DNA from: Lachnospiraceae bacterium 3-1
GTDB lineage: Bacteria; Bacillota; Clostridia; Lachnospirales; Lachnospiraceae
NCBI GenBank assembly: GCA_000403255.2
Contig: KE159593.1
Location: forward strand, 294,469 to 358,468
Direction: 5' to 3'
Length of the DNA: 64,000 bases
Positions 50,853 to 60,556 of this stretch are shown here, piece by piece. The notes beneath the pieces were generated by a model. It had not been told where the DNA came from. It was given only the letters and a program-made list of their open reading frames with translations, and did not search any database. A program made the position numbers and the translations under genes. Within the stretch, counting starts at the first letter, position 1. Each line of letters begins with the position of its first letter.

Positions 50853-52997
50853 ATGGATATTATTGCAAAACTGGCAGAAGAGTTGAATATTCGCAGGCAG
50901 CAGGCAGAAGCTGCGGTGAAGCTGATTGATGAGGGAAACACAATTCCCTTTATTTCCAGATACCGAAAGGAGGCTACAGGAGCCTTAAACGATGAAGTTC
51001 TTAGGAATCTGTTTGAACGTCTGACTTATCTGAGAAATCTGGAGGAAAAAAAGGAGCAGGTATTATCCAGTATAGAAGAACAGGGAAAACTCACCGAGGA
51101 ATTGAAACAGCAGATTTTCTCAGCGGAAACATTGGTAGCAGTGGAGGATTTGTATCGTCCCTATCGTCCCAAACGAAGAACCAGGGCAACCATTGCAAAG
51201 GAGAAAGGCTTAGAACCTCTGGCAAATATTATTTTGCTGCAGATGACAAAAGAAAGTCTGGAAACAGAAGCAGAACCGTTTTTGAACAGTGAAAAAGGGG
51301 TGGAGACTCCAGCGGATGCCATTGCAGGAGCTATGGATATTCTAGCAGAAAATATTTCCGACGAGGCAGATTACCGGAAATATATTCGTGACCTGACCAT
51401 GCGCACAGGAAAAATCATTTCTGCTGCGAAAGACCTTAAAGCAGAATCGGTATATGAAATGTATTATGAATTTGAAGAAGGGCTTGCAAAATTGGCAGGC
51501 CATCGGATTCTTGCTTTGAATCGAGGAGAAGCAGAGAAGATTTTGAATGTGAAGGTGGAGGCTCCTATAGAGAAGATTTTACAATATCTGGAGAAAAAAG
51601 TAATTTCCAGGGACAACCCCCGTACAACTCCAACCTTGCAGGCGGTGATTGAGGACAGCTATAAGCGGTTGATTGCCCCAGCCATTGAGCGGGAAATCAG
51701 GAATGAATTAACGGAACGAGCGGAAGACGGCGCAATTCGGGTATTTGGAAAAAATTTGGAGCAGCTTTTGATGCAGCCGCCCATTGCAGGAAAAGTAGTT
51801 TTGGGCTGGGACCCTGCCTTCCGTACTGGATGTAAGCTGGCAGTGGTGGATTCCACGGGAAAAGTATTGGACACTACCGTAATTTATCCTACTGCCCCAC
51901 AAAATAAAGTAGAAGAATCCAAAGCAGTTTTGAAAAAATTGATTGAGAAATATGGAATTTCATTGATTTCTGTAGGAAATGGAACAGCCTCCAGAGAATC
52001 GGAAATGATTATTGTGGATTTACTAAAAGAGCTTTCACAAGCCAAAGTGCAGTATGTGATTGTAAATGAAGCAGGAGCTTCCGTATATTCTGCCAGCAAA
52101 CTGGCTACCGAAGAATTCCCCAATTTTGACGTGGGACAGAGAAGTGCAGCTTCCATTGCAAGGCGACTTCAAGATCCATTGGCGGAATTAGTGAAAATTG
52201 ATCCCAAATCCATTGGGGTAGGTCAGTATCAGCATGACATGAATCAGAAAAAATTGAGCGATGCCTTGGGAGGCGTGGTGGAAGACTGTGTAAATAAGGT
52301 GGGTGTGGACTTAAATACAGCCTCCGCTTCTCTGTTGGAATACATTTCTGGTATCTCAAAAGCGATTGCCAAAAATATCGTAGCCTATCGAGAAGAAAAT
52401 GGAAGGTTCCTGACCCGGGCACAGCTTTTGAAGGTAGCAAAATTAGGCCCGAAAGCATATGAACAGTGTGCAGGCTTTATGCGTATCAGTGATGGCAAAA
52501 ATCCGTTGGATGGTACAAGCGTTCATCCAGAAAGCTATGATGCCACATTAAAATTGCTGAAAAAGCTAGGATATGAACCAGAAGAAATACGGGAAGGAAA
52601 GCTAGCTGGAATTTCCAAAAGAATCTCTGATTATAAAAAGCTGGCAGCAGAGCTAGAAATTGGAGAAATAACCTTGCAGGATATTGTAAAAGAATTGGAA
52701 AAGCCAGCAAGGGACCCAAGAGATGATATGCCAAAACCGATTCTGCGCAATGACGTACTGGAAATGAAAGATTTAACACCTGGTATGATTTTAAAAGGAA
52801 CGGTGCGAAATGTTATTGATTTCGGGGCTTTTGTGGATATTGGGGTTCACCAGGATGGATTGGTACATATTTCTCAGATGACAGAACGGTATATTAAACA
52901 TCCCCTAGAAGCAGTCAGCGTAGGAGATATTGTGGAAGTAAAAGTGATGAGTGTGGATTTACAGAAAAAGAGGATTCAGCTTACCATGAAGCTTTAG
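50853..52997 (+). CDS. tex: Tex-family RNA-binding transcription accessory protein
   Basis: This 714-residue protein starts at 50853 after AAGGAG. It has the Tex N-terminal domain (AEELNIRRQQAEAAVKLIDE, GNTIPFISRYRKEATGALND), the YqgF-like domain (LGWDPAFRTGCKLAVVDSTG), helix-hairpin-helix segments (LNTASASLLEYISGISKAIA) and a C-terminal S1 domain (LTPGMILKGTVRNVIDFGAF, VHQDGLVHISQM). Full length. Bacterial Tex proteins bind nucleic acid and affect transcription and stress survival. Confidence 0.95.
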   Translation: MDIIAKLAEELNIRRQQAEAAVKLIDEGNTIPFISRYRKEATGALNDEVLRNLFERLTYLRNLEEKKEQVLSSIEEQGKLTEELKQQIFSAETLVAVEDLYRPYRPKRRTRATIAKEKGLEPLANIILLQMTKESLETEAEPFLNSEKGVETPADAIAGAMDILAENISDEADYRKYIRDLTMRTGKIISAAKDLKAESVYEMYYEFEEGLAKLAGHRILALNRGEAEKILNVKVEAPIEKILQYLEKKVISRDNPRTTPTLQAVIEDSYKRLIAPAIEREIRNELTERAEDGAIRVFGKNLEQLLMQPPIAGKVVLGWDPAFRTGCKLAVVDSTGKVLDTTVIYPTAPQNKVEESKAVLKKLIEKYGISLISVGNGTASRESEMIIVDLLKELSQAKVQYVIVNEAGASVYSASKLATEEFPNFDVGQRSAASIARRLQDPLAELVKIDPKSIGVGQYQHDMNQKKLSDALGGVVEDCVNKVGVDLNTASASLLEYISGISKAIAKNIVAYREENGRFLTRAQLLKVAKLGPKAYEQCAGFMRISDGKNPLDGTSVHPESYDATLKLLKKLGYEPEEIREGKLAGISKRISDYKKLAAELEIGEITLQDIVKELEKPARDPRDDMPKPILRNDVLEMKDLTPGMILKGTVRNVIDFGAFVDIGVHQDGLVHISQMTERYIKHPLEAVSVGDIVEVKVMSVDLQKKRIQLTMKL

Positions 52998-53017
52998 ATT
53001 TTTCAATAATATTCCTG

Positions 53018-53046
53018 TTGACAGATACCATCAGCAGGAGTAAAAT
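53018..53046 (+). promoter_or_regulatory. Promoter of the riboflavin operon
   Basis: TTGACA (53018-53023), a 17-base spacer and TAAAAT (53041-53046), 20 bases before the FMN riboswitch. Confidence 0.75.
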
Positions 53047-53064
53047 AAAGCCATAAATAAATAA

Positions 53065-53203
53065 TGTTCTTCAGGGCAGGGTGACTTTTTTTAAAAGAAT
53101 TCCCGACCGACGGTGATACCCCATAGAGGGAAAGTCCGTGAGCCGTAAGGCATGATTTGGTGAGAATCCAAAACCGACAGTACAGTCTGGATGGGAGAAG
53201 AAA
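53065..53203 (+). promoter_or_regulatory. FMN riboswitch (RFN element)
   Basis: The conserved core is present: TTCAGGGCAGGGTGA, AATTCCCGACCGACGGTGAT, AAGTCCGTGAGCC, GGTGAGAATCCAAAACCGAC, AGTACAGTCTGGATGGGAGA. It is followed by a terminator at 53,233. High FMN would favour termination before ribU and the biosynthesis genes. Confidence 0.95.
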
Positions 53204-53232
53204 ACATCGTATCGCATGTAGTATTATATGTG

Positions 53233-53266
53233 CCCTGAATCTTATAGATTCAGGGCCTTTTATATC
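53233..53266 (+). terminator. Riboswitch expression-platform terminator
   Basis: CCCTGAATC/GATTCAGGG with a TTATA loop (53233-53255) followed by CCTTTTATAT. It lies 30 bases after the aptamer and 90 before the ribU start. Confidence 0.9.
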
Positions 53267-53355
53267 TTTGGAAATATCTTTCCATTTCATTCCCTGTAGA
53301 ATAAAAATACGTATGAACATACCCCAAAATTATGAAAAAGGAGTGTTGATGTATT

Positions 53356-54006
53356 ATGAGTACAAAGAATAGGGCAGTAGGAAAACAAAGAGATGTATGG
53401 AAGATGACAATGACAGCCATGTTATCAGCAATAGCGTTTGTGTTGATGTTTTTGGAATTTTCCGTACCAATTATGCCCTCTTTTATTAAGATGGACTTGT
53501 CGGAACTGCCAGCTTTGATAGGGGCTTTTGCTATGGGGCCTGTCAGCGGAATGATGATTTGTTTCATGAAAAATCTGCTTCATCTGTTTATGACTACCAC
53601 GGGCGGAGTGGGAGAGCTCTCCAATTTTATTTTGGGAGCCTGCTTTGTAGTTCCAGCAGGATTGGTTTATCAGAAATGGAGAAATAAAAAAAGTGCCATA
53701 ATTGGAGCGATTGCAGGAGCGTTTTTGATGAGTGCCATCAGTATTCTTTCTAACTATTTTATTGTGTATCCAGTATATTATAATTTTATGCCAAAAGAAA
53801 CAATTTTGACTGCGTATCAGATGATTTTCCCAGGAGTAAAAAATATGCTCCAATGTCTGATTGTGTTTAATACACCCTTTACATTTGTCAAAGGAATATT
53901 CAGCGTGGTAATTACGATGATTGTCTACAAGCCTTTATCTCCCCTTTTAAAAGGAAATTACAGAAATTCCAAAGCTACGCGCAAGGATACAGGCTACGGC
54001 GTTTAA
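53356..54006 (+). CDS. ribU: ECF transporter riboflavin-binding component
   Basis: This 216-residue protein has about six membrane helices. The RibU motif KMDLSELPALIGAFAMGPVS, then CFMKNLLHLFMTTTGGVGEL is clear. It starts at 53356 after AAGGAG. It takes up riboflavin with the common ECF module. It is directly under FMN riboswitch control and followed by the biosynthesis genes in the same direction, so the cell can switch between uptake and synthesis. Confidence 0.93.
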   Translation: MSTKNRAVGKQRDVWKMTMTAMLSAIAFVLMFLEFSVPIMPSFIKMDLSELPALIGAFAMGPVSGMMICFMKNLLHLFMTTTGGVGELSNFILGACFVVPAGLVYQKWRNKKSAIIGAIAGAFLMSAISILSNYFIVYPVYYNFMPKETILTAYQMIFPGVKNMLQCLIVFNTPFTFVKGIFSVVITMIVYKPLSPLLKGNYRNSKATRKDTGYGV

Positions 54007-54056
54007 AAACAAAGGTTGCTGTAGTAGGCAAAATAATATCTGAAAGAGGAAAAAAT

Positions 54057-55253
54057 ATGCAGCAGAATAAGAAGAAAGTGCCAGAGGATTACATGCGTCA
54101 GGCATTAGAACTGGCAAAACAAGGAGAAGGGAAGGTGTCTCCCAATCCAATGGTAGGCTGTGTGGTTGTAAAGGATGAGAGGGTGATTGCCACAGGCTTT
54201 CATGAGAAGTATGGCGGGTTCCATGCGGAAAGGAACGCTTTGCTGAATTGTACAGAAGATCCCCAGGGAGCAGAACTATATGTGAATTTGGAACCTTGTT
54301 GTCACTATGGGAAGACACCACCCTGTACGGAAATCATTATAGAAAAAAAGATAAAGAAGGTCTATGTGGGATGCTTGGATTCTAATCCTAAGGTAGCAGG
54401 GCAGGGAATTCAGATTTTGAGGGAACATGGAATATCGGTGGAAACTGGTATTTTAGAGGAAGAATGCCGAGCATTGAATGAAGTGTTTTTTTACTATATG
54501 GAACATAAGCAGCCTTTTGTAGCCATGAAGTATGCTATGACCTTGGATGGAAAAATTGCCTGTGAGACGGGAGATTCCAAGTGGGTAACAGGAGAAGAGG
54601 CAAGAGCTTATGTTCAGTGTTTGCGTAACCGCTATCGAGGAATAATGGCAGGAATAGGAACGATATTAGAAGATGATCCTATGCTAAACTGCCGTATGGA
54701 GGGAGGCAGGAATCCAGCGCGGATTATTTGTGATTCCAAATTACGGATTCCCTTAGACAGCCAGGTGGTAAAAACAGCTTCCCAGATAGAGACGATCGTA
54801 GCCTTTCATCCTAAGGAAGCAGAACGTTACAGAGCCAATGCAGGGGCGGAAACCTTTGAAGAGGTGAAAAGAAAACTGGAACAGCAAGGGATAATTCTAT
54901 TGGAAATTCCATTTAAGCAGCCAGAGGATATGGAACAGCCAGTAAATATAGCCCAAAGCTCAGAGAATTTTCAACGGCTGGATTTATCCCGATTATTGCA
55001 AAAGCTGGCAGAACGAGGCATTGACAGTATCTTGTTAGAAGGCGGAGGAACCTTGAATGCTTCCGCATTGCAGGAAAGACTTATCCAGCGTGTTTATGCA
55101 TTTGTTGCTCCTAAATTGGTGGCGGGGGCAAAGGCAAAATCTCCGGTGGAGGGCAGTGGAATTCTATTTATGAGAGATGCCGTTACGCTACAGGATATAG
55201 AAGTAATGAGATTCGGGGAAGACCTGTGCATGATGGGCAGAGTTAGGCGCTAA
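54057..55253 (+). CDS. ribD: Bifunctional diaminohydroxyphosphoribosylaminopyrimidine deaminase / reductase
   Basis: This 398-residue protein starts at 54057 after GAAAGAGG. The deaminase half has the zinc-binding HAERNALLNC and EPCCHYGKTPPCTE. The reductase half has KYAMTLDGKIACETGDSKWV and LLEGGGTLNASALQE. It is slightly longer than usual because of an insertion near residues 265-310. Catalyses steps 2 and 3 of riboflavin synthesis. First biosynthetic gene after ribU. Confidence 0.95.
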   Translation: MQQNKKKVPEDYMRQALELAKQGEGKVSPNPMVGCVVVKDERVIATGFHEKYGGFHAERNALLNCTEDPQGAELYVNLEPCCHYGKTPPCTEIIIEKKIKKVYVGCLDSNPKVAGQGIQILREHGISVETGILEEECRALNEVFFYYMEHKQPFVAMKYAMTLDGKIACETGDSKWVTGEEARAYVQCLRNRYRGIMAGIGTILEDDPMLNCRMEGGRNPARIICDSKLRIPLDSQVVKTASQIETIVAFHPKEAERYRANAGAETFEEVKRKLEQQGIILLEIPFKQPEDMEQPVNIAQSSENFQRLDLSRLLQKLAERGIDSILLEGGGTLNASALQERLIQRVYAFVAPKLVAGAKAKSPVEGSGILFMRDAVTLQDIEVMRFGEDLCMMGRVRR

Positions 55254-55302
55254 AAAATTCACAGATTGCTTGAGTCATGAGAAGTGCAGAATGGAGGAAA
55301 GT

Positions 55303-55953
55303 ATGTTTACTGGAATTATAGAGGAAACAGGAGAAATTTCTGAAATTAAAAAAGAAACCCTCTCTGCCAAAGTAAAGGTTCGATGCCGAAAGGTATTGGA
55401 AGGGACAAAGGTTGGTGACAGCATTGCAGTCAATGGAATCTGTCTTACGGTAACCTCCCTTGCAAAGGATAGCTTTACCGCAGACGTAATGGCAGAAACT
55501 ATGCGCCGCAGCAGTTTGTCGGAATTGAAGGTTCCAGGAATTGTAAATCTGGAACGAGCCATGGGAGCAGATGGAAGGTTTGGCGGACATATTGTATCTG
55601 GGCATATTGATGGGACAGGAACCGTGACGGGAATACGACAGGAGGAAAATGCAGTCTGGTATACCATTGCCGCAGAATCAGAGCTTCTTCGGTATATTGT
55701 TGAAAAAGGCTCCATTGCATTGGACGGCATCAGTCTGACGGTAGCAGAGGTGACCGATGGGGATTTTCAGGTGTCAGTGATTCCCCATACTCGTCAGGAG
55801 ACAGCTTTGACAGAGAAAAAAATAGGAAGTCTAATTAATATTGAATGTGACGTGATTGGAAAATATGTGGAAAAATTGTTGACTGGCAAAACACAAGGGA
55901 AACAGGAAAGTAAAATCACGGAAAATTTCTTAATGGAACATGGATTTTTCTAA
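55303..55953 (+). CDS. ribE: Riboflavin synthase, alpha subunit
   Basis: This 216-residue protein starts at 55303 after ATGGAGGA; a longer reading from 55270 lacks a site. The start MFTGIIEETGEI and duplicated barrel motifs (VNGICLTVTSLAKDSFTADV; DGISLTVAEVTDGDFQVSVI) are diagnostic. It dismutates two lumazine molecules to riboflavin. Also named ribC in Bacillus subtilis literature. Confidence 0.95.
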   Translation: MFTGIIEETGEISEIKKETLSAKVKVRCRKVLEGTKVGDSIAVNGICLTVTSLAKDSFTADVMAETMRRSSLSELKVPGIVNLERAMGADGRFGGHIVSGHIDGTGTVTGIRQEENAVWYTIAAESELLRYIVEKGSIALDGISLTVAEVTDGDFQVSVIPHTRQETALTEKKIGSLINIECDVIGKYVEKLLTGKTQGKQESKITENFLMEHGFF

Positions 55954-56013
55954 AAAATACAACAAGGAACTTTGTGTTTCCACATAGTTGCCAAATGAGA
56001 AAGGAAGAGAAAT

Positions 56014-57216
56014 ATGAGTAAAAAAATTGATTCGGTAGAGCAAGCCATTGCGGATATGAAGCAGGGAAAAATTGTTATGGTGATTGATGACCCAGACCGG
56101 GAAAATGAAGGGGATTTTATCTGTGCCACAGAATTTGCCACACCAGAGAATATTAATTTTATGGCAACCTATGGAAAAGGATTGATCTGTATGCCTATGA
56201 GCAAAGAGCTTTGCCAAAAGCTTGGGTTGAAACAAATGGTAGAACAGAACACAGATAATCACCAGACAGCATTTACGGTGTCCATTGATGGAATCCATAC
56301 AGATACAGGAATTTCTGCCTTTGAGCGTTCCGAAACAGCGTTAGCAGCAGTGAAGGATGATGCAAAGCCAGAGGATTTTCGTAGACCTGGCCATATGTTT
56401 CCTTTGGAATCCAGAGAGGGAGGAGTGCTAAAACGCACCGGGCACACAGAAGCTACCGTAGACCTTGCAATTTTAGCTGGATTAAAACCAAGCGGTCTGT
56501 GCTGTGAAATTATGCGGGAAGACGGAACTATGATGCGCACAGCAGAGCTTTTGGAGCTGGCAGAAAAGTTTCAAATGACAGTAATTACCATTGCAGATTT
56601 GGTTCGTTATCGCATGGATATTGATAGTCTGGTACACCAGGAGGCCCATGCGAAGCTGCCTACAAAGTATGGGGAATTTGAAATCTACGGCTATGTGAAT
56701 AAGTTAAATGGTGAGCATCATGTAGCATTAGTGATGGGAGATGTTGCTGATGGACAGCCAGTTTTGTGCAGAGTACATTCTGAGTGTCTCACTGGAGACG
56801 TATTCGGCTCTGGTCGCTGTGATTGTGGAGAACAGTTGGATGCGGCAATGAAAGCCATCGCCGAAGAAGGCAGAGGAATTCTCCTTTATATGCGCCAGGA
56901 GGGACGAGGCATTGGCTTAATTAATAAGCTAAAGGCTTATGAGCTTCAGGAAAAAGGATTTGATACAGTAGAAGCCAATGTGGAATTGGGCTTTGCCCCT
57001 GATTTGAGAGATTATGGAATTGGAGCACAGATTCTTCATGATTTAGGAGCCAAAAAGCTTCGCCTGCTTACCAATAATCCCAAAAAGATCACAGGGCTTT
57101 CCGGGTATGGAATTTCCATTGAAGAGCGGGTGGCCATCCAAATGCCAGCGAAAAAAACAGACGTATTTTACCTGAAAACCAAACAAAATAAAATGCAGCA
57201 TATGACCAATTATTAA
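56014..57216 (+). CDS. ribBA: Bifunctional DHBP synthase / GTP cyclohydrolase II
   Basis: This 400-residue protein. The N-terminal half has the DHBP synthase acidic motif [20 protein letters not shown] and [14 protein letters not shown]. The C-terminal half has the zinc cysteines in [20 protein letters not shown] and the motif [20 protein letters not shown]. It supplies both precursors of riboflavin. Operon position between ribE and ribH. Confidence 0.96.
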   Translation: MSKKIDSVEQAIADMKQGKIVMVIDDPDRENEGDFICATEFATPENINFMATYGKGLICMPMSKELCQKLGLKQMVEQNTDNHQTAFTVSIDGIHTDTGISAFERSETALAAVKDDAKPEDFRRPGHMFPLESREGGVLKRTGHTEATVDLAILAGLKPSGLCCEIMREDGTMMRTAELLELAEKFQMTVITIADLVRYRMDIDSLVHQEAHAKLPTKYGEFEIYGYVNKLNGEHHVALVMGDVADGQPVLCRVHSECLTGDVFGSGRCDCGEQLDAAMKAIAEEGRGILLYMRQEGRGIGLINKLKAYELQEKGFDTVEANVELGFAPDLRDYGIGAQILHDLGAKKLRLLTNNPKKITGLSGYGISIEERVAIQMPAKKTDVFYLKTKQNKMQHMTNY

Positions 57217-57249
57217 AATAAAATATTAGTTTGAATGGAGGAGAAATCT

Positions 57250-57714
57250 ATGAGAGTATTAGAAGGAAATGTAGTAGCAAATGGAACAAAAGTAGGAATC
57301 GTAGCGTCCAGGTTTAATGAATTTATCGTATCTAAGCTGGTGGGAGGCGCCCAGGATGCGTTGATCCGACATGGAGTCAATGACGATGATATTACTTTGG
57401 CATGGGTACCAGGGGCCTTTGAGATTCCCCTCACCGCACAAAAGATGGCGGAGACAGGGAACTATGATGCAGTGATTTGCCTGGGAGCCGTCATTAAAGG
57501 GGCCACCACCCATTACGATTATGTATGTACAGAAGTCAGCAAGGGTGTGGCAGCCGTAGGATTAAAGACACAAATTCCTGTGATTTTTGGCGTAGTGACT
57601 ACAGATAATATTGAACAGGCCATTGAGCGCGCTGGAACCAAAGCGGGAAATAAGGGTTATGACGCAGCATGTACGGCAATTGAGATGGTGAATCTGATTC
57701 AGAATATGGTATAA
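57250..57714 (+). CDS. ribH: 6,7-dimethyl-8-ribityllumazine synthase
   Basis: This 154-residue protein starts at 57250 after GGAGGAG. It has [56 protein letters not shown] and [18 protein letters not shown], including the catalytic histidine. It forms the icosahedral lumazine synthase shell. Last gene of the riboflavin operon, followed by a large hairpin. Confidence 0.96.
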   Translation: MRVLEGNVVANGTKVGIVASRFNEFIVSKLVGGAQDALIRHGVNDDDITLAWVPGAFEIPLTAQKMAETGNYDAVICLGAVIKGATTHYDYVCTEVSKGVAAVGLKTQIPVIFGVVTTDNIEQAIERAGTKAGNKGYDAACTAIEMVNLIQNMV

Positions 57715-57724
57715 AAGGATGAAG

Positions 57725-57826
57725 GAGCTGTCGCATTAAGAAAAATGATACAAGATATAGGTGGTTTAGAACGTTCTTCTATATGATATCTTGTATATGT
57801 TTTGCTTAGTGCGACAGCTCTTTATA
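57725..57826 (+). terminator. Long imperfect hairpin terminator after ribH
   Basis: GAGCTGTCGCATTAAG (57725-57740) pairs with CTTAGTGCGACAGCTC (57805-57820, one mismatch region), and the inner GATACAAGATAT pairs with ATATCTTGTAT around a central loop. TTTAT follows. It is larger than a usual terminator. Confidence 0.75.
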
Positions 57827-57834
57827 AAAATCTC

Positions 57835-57863
57835 TTGTACCCCTTAGCAGAACATAGTATAAT
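57835..57863 (+). promoter_or_regulatory. Strong sigma-A promoter
   Basis: TTGTAC (57835-57840), a 17-base spacer and TATAAT (57858-57863), 29 bases before the ATG at 57893. Confidence 0.8.
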
Positions 57864-57892
57864 ATATGGCGAAAGAAAAAAGGAGTAAAAAA

Positions 57893-58402
57893 ATGTCAGT
57901 AGAATTTGATACATCCATCACGGAGAAAGACATGTACCAGTTTAACCTGTACCATGCGTATCATGGGTTCCAGGGCATTGTTGCAACTCTTGTAGGTATT
58001 TGGGTACTGATTATGGCAGTGATAACTTTTGGAAAAGTAGAGATTATGTATACATTGCTGTACCTGGTATTTGGAGTTGTATTTTTGGTTTATGTACCAG
58101 TAAGCCTTTATCTGCGGTCCAAACAGCAGATTAAAAGCTCTGAAATTTTGCAGCAGGCCCTTCACTATAAAATCGATGATGCGGGAATTCATGTGTCACA
58201 GGGCGAAGAAACTGCGGATTTAGAATGGAAGCAGATTTATAAGATGGTTTCCACCAAGAATAGTCTTCTTATCTATAGTAACCGGGTAAATGCCTATGTT
58301 ATTCCAAGACAGGCAGTAGGAGATCAATATGAGAAGGTAATAGGTCTTGCTGTCAACCATTTGGAAGGCTACCGCCTAAAATTGAATCCTTTTCGCATTT
58401 AA
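57893..58402 (+). CDS. YcxB-like membrane protein
   Basis: This 169-residue protein uses the ATG at 57893, preceded by AAAGGAG; the in-frame ATG at 57866 lies too close to the predicted transcription start. Two membrane segments (GIVATLVGIWVLIMAVITFG and LLYLVFGVVFLVYVPVSLYL) precede a C-terminal PH-like domain (YKIDDAGIHVSQGEETADLE, LLIYSNRVNAYVIPRQAVG), the YcxB layout. Function not established. Confidence 0.78.
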   Translation: MSVEFDTSITEKDMYQFNLYHAYHGFQGIVATLVGIWVLIMAVITFGKVEIMYTLLYLVFGVVFLVYVPVSLYLRSKQQIKSSEILQQALHYKIDDAGIHVSQGEETADLEWKQIYKMVSTKNSLLIYSNRVNAYVIPRQAVGDQYEKVIGLAVNHLEGYRLKLNPFRI

Positions 58403-58475
58403 GGGATGCACCTTTGAAAAACGCATCCCTGAAACCAGAATGCCTAAAAGTATGTTAGAAAATTGAGGTTCATAC

Positions 58476-58961
58476 ATGTACAAATCGAAATTATTTTCTT
58501 TGGAAGAAATTTTTCAATCAGAAGAAAACTATAAAACAGAAACCTTTTCCTCAGAAGAAACATTCCATCTTGGACAAAAGATAGGAGAACAAGCCAAACC
58601 AGGAGAAGTGTATACTTTAATTGGTGACCTAGGTGTTGGAAAAACAGTGTTGACCCAGGGAATTGCAAAGGGGCTTGGAATCCAGGATGCAGTCAGCAGT
58701 CCAACATTTACTATTGTACAGGTATATGAAGGGGGGAGAATACCCTTTTATCATTTTGATGTATACCGGATTGGTGATGTAGAAGAGATGGAAGAAATCG
58801 GCTACGAGGATTATTTTTATGGTCAGGGTGTGACTATGATTGAGTGGGCAAATTTAATTGCGGAAGTCCTTCCAGAGCGTTATCGGGAAATAAAAATAGA
58901 AAAAGATTTGGAAAGAGGATTTGATTATCGCAAGATTACAGTGAGCGAGGTAACAAAATGA
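58476..58961 (+). CDS. tsaE: tRNA t6A biosynthesis ATPase TsaE
   Basis: This 161-residue protein's start at 58476 follows TTGAGG. Walker A GDLGVGKTVLTQGIAKGLG, SSPTFTIVQVYEG, FYHFDVYRIGD and MIEWANLIAEVLP are the TsaE motifs. It energises threonylcarbamoyl transfer to A37 of ANN-decoding tRNAs. It overlaps tsaB by 4 bases. Confidence 0.95.
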   Translation: MYKSKLFSLEEIFQSEENYKTETFSSEETFHLGQKIGEQAKPGEVYTLIGDLGVGKTVLTQGIAKGLGIQDAVSSPTFTIVQVYEGGRIPFYHFDVYRIGDVEEMEEIGYEDYFYGQGVTMIEWANLIAEVLPERYREIKIEKDLERGFDYRKITVSEVTK

Positions 58962-59668
58962 AAATATTAGGATTGGACAGCTCCGGCTTGGTGGCTAGTG
59001 TAGCTGTTGTGGAGGACGATAATTTGCTGGCGGAATATACGGTGAATTATAAAAAAACACATTCCCAAACATTGCTTCCCATGCTGGATGAGATTGTTAA
59101 AATGATAGATTTGGATTTAGGCACGATAGACGCCATTGCCATTGCTGGAGGGCCAGGGTCCTTCACAGGATTGCGGATAGGTTCCGCAACGGCCAAGGGA
59201 CTGGGTCTAGCGTTAAAGAAACCCTTGATTCAGATACCAACAGTAGATGGAATCGCCTATAATTTGTATGGCAGCAGGGATATGGTATGTCCTCTGATGG
59301 ATGCCAGAAGAAATCAGACCTATACTGGACTGTATGAATTTACAGAAAAAGGTATGGAGATATTGAAGCCTCAGTGTGCAGTGGGAATTGATGAAATTCT
59401 AGAAGAGATAAACAAACGTGGTTGTGCGGTTGCATTTTTGGGGGATGGAGTACCAGTATTTCGTTCTTTTATAGAAGAAAACTGCCAGGTGCCATATTCC
59501 TTTGCACCCGCCCATGTAAATAAACAGAGAGCGGCGTCTGTAGCATCGCTTGCGCTTATTTATTACCAAGAAGGAAACATAAAGACAGCGGCGGAGCATA
59601 GTCCGGATTATCTGCGCCTGTCTCAGGCGGAACGAGAACGGCTGGCCAGGGAGCAGACAAATGAGTGA
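58958..59668 (+). CDS. tsaB: tRNA t6A biosynthesis protein TsaB
   Basis: This 236-residue ASKHA-fold protein starts within tsaE (ATGA). MKILGLDSSGLVASVAVVED, AIAGGPGSFTGLRIGSATAK and PLMDARRNQTYTGLYEF are typical. It partners TsaD in the t6A complex. It overlaps rimI by 8 bases. Confidence 0.95.
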   Translation: MKILGLDSSGLVASVAVVEDDNLLAEYTVNYKKTHSQTLLPMLDEIVKMIDLDLGTIDAIAIAGGPGSFTGLRIGSATAKGLGLALKKPLIQIPTVDGIAYNLYGSRDMVCPLMDARRNQTYTGLYEFTEKGMEILKPQCAVGIDEILEEINKRGCAVAFLGDGVPVFRSFIEENCQVPYSFAPAHVNKQRAASVASLALIYYQEGNIKTAAEHSPDYLRLSQAERERLAREQTNE

Positions 59669-60119
59669 ATCCATGGAAGAGAGACAATTGCAATTTCGCA
59701 AAATGAAAATACAGGATATTTCTGCTGTTGTTCAAATAGAAAATCAGTTATTTTCACAACCGTGGTCAAAACAGGCATTTTTGGAATCCATGGAGGAGGA
59801 TACTCTTTTTGTTGTAGCCGCAGATCAGCATGAGATTGTTGGATATTGCGGAATGTATTGTTCCTTTGAAGAAGGGGAAATTACAAATGTGGCAGTGAAG
59901 CAGGGGAATCAGAACAGGGGAATTGGTGGCAGAATGCTGCAATATCTGTTGGCACAGGCCCGCCAAAGAAACATCAGCCACATAATTCTGGAAGTTCGTG
60001 TATCCAATGAAAATGCCATTCATTTGTATGAAAAATTAGGGTTTCAAAACTGTGGAATTCGAAAAAATTTATACGAAATGCCAAAGGAAGATGGTATGAT
60101 TATGTTATTAGAGGGATAA
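59661..60119 (+). CDS. rimI: Ribosomal-protein-alanine N-acetyltransferase (GNAT)
   Basis: This 152-residue GNAT protein has GEITNVAVKQGNQNRGIGGR with the acetyl-CoA loop and VRVSNENAIHLYEKLGFQNC. The position after tsaB is typical of rimI, which acetylates the N-terminus of S18 and some other proteins. The start overlaps tsaB. Confidence 0.9.
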   Translation: MSESMEERQLQFRKMKIQDISAVVQIENQLFSQPWSKQAFLESMEEDTLFVVAADQHEIVGYCGMYCSFEEGEITNVAVKQGNQNRGIGGRMLQYLLAQARQRNISHIILEVRVSNENAIHLYEKLGFQNCGIRKNLYEMPKEDGMIMLLEG

Positions 60120-60312
60120 CGTTTGCAAAAGATATCACCATTGTGTATACATGTTGGATAACGGAATCATGCAGTATGCGTATGATTGGCTGTAATTCCC
60201 TCTTTCAAATCTTGTGGTTCATTGGCTATAATAGAATTGTCGAATTAGGAAAATCACACGATAAGGAGAGAGACTATTTTAAAAATAGCTTTGAAAGCAG
60301 GGAGGACAGCAG

Positions 60313-60540
60313 ATGAAAACAGAACGCCAGGAAATTATATGTAATTGCTGTAAAAAAATAATACAGAAAAAAAGCAGGATACCCGATACAGAATTTTTAC
60401 ATGTAGAGAAGGAATGGGGATACTTTTCTGAAAAAGATGGAGAGATACAGGAGTTTGATGTTTGTGAAACCTGCTATGATGAGTGGGTGAAGAGCTTTCA
60501 GATTCCTGTAAAGACAATAGAAGTAACGGAGTTGGTTTGA
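60313..60540 (+). CDS. Small cysteine-rich protein, 75 residues
   Basis: It starts at 60313 after AGGGAGGA. It has a zinc-ribbon-like arrangement, CNCCKKIIQKK and CETCYDEW, with charged residues between. I do not recognise a named family; such proteins are widespread in Lachnospiraceae. It lies just before the RNase Z gene, 16 bases from its start, and may be co-transcribed. Confidence 0.7.
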   Translation: MKTERQEIICNCCKKIIQKKSRIPDTEFLHVEKEWGYFSEKDGEIQEFDVCETCYDEWVKSFQIPVKTIEVTELV

Positions 60541-60556
60541 TTCGAAAGGAAATGTT

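Noticed and set aside
53003..53320. Minus-strand frame across the FMN riboswitch
   Set aside because: The region is a conserved riboswitch; the frame is incidental.
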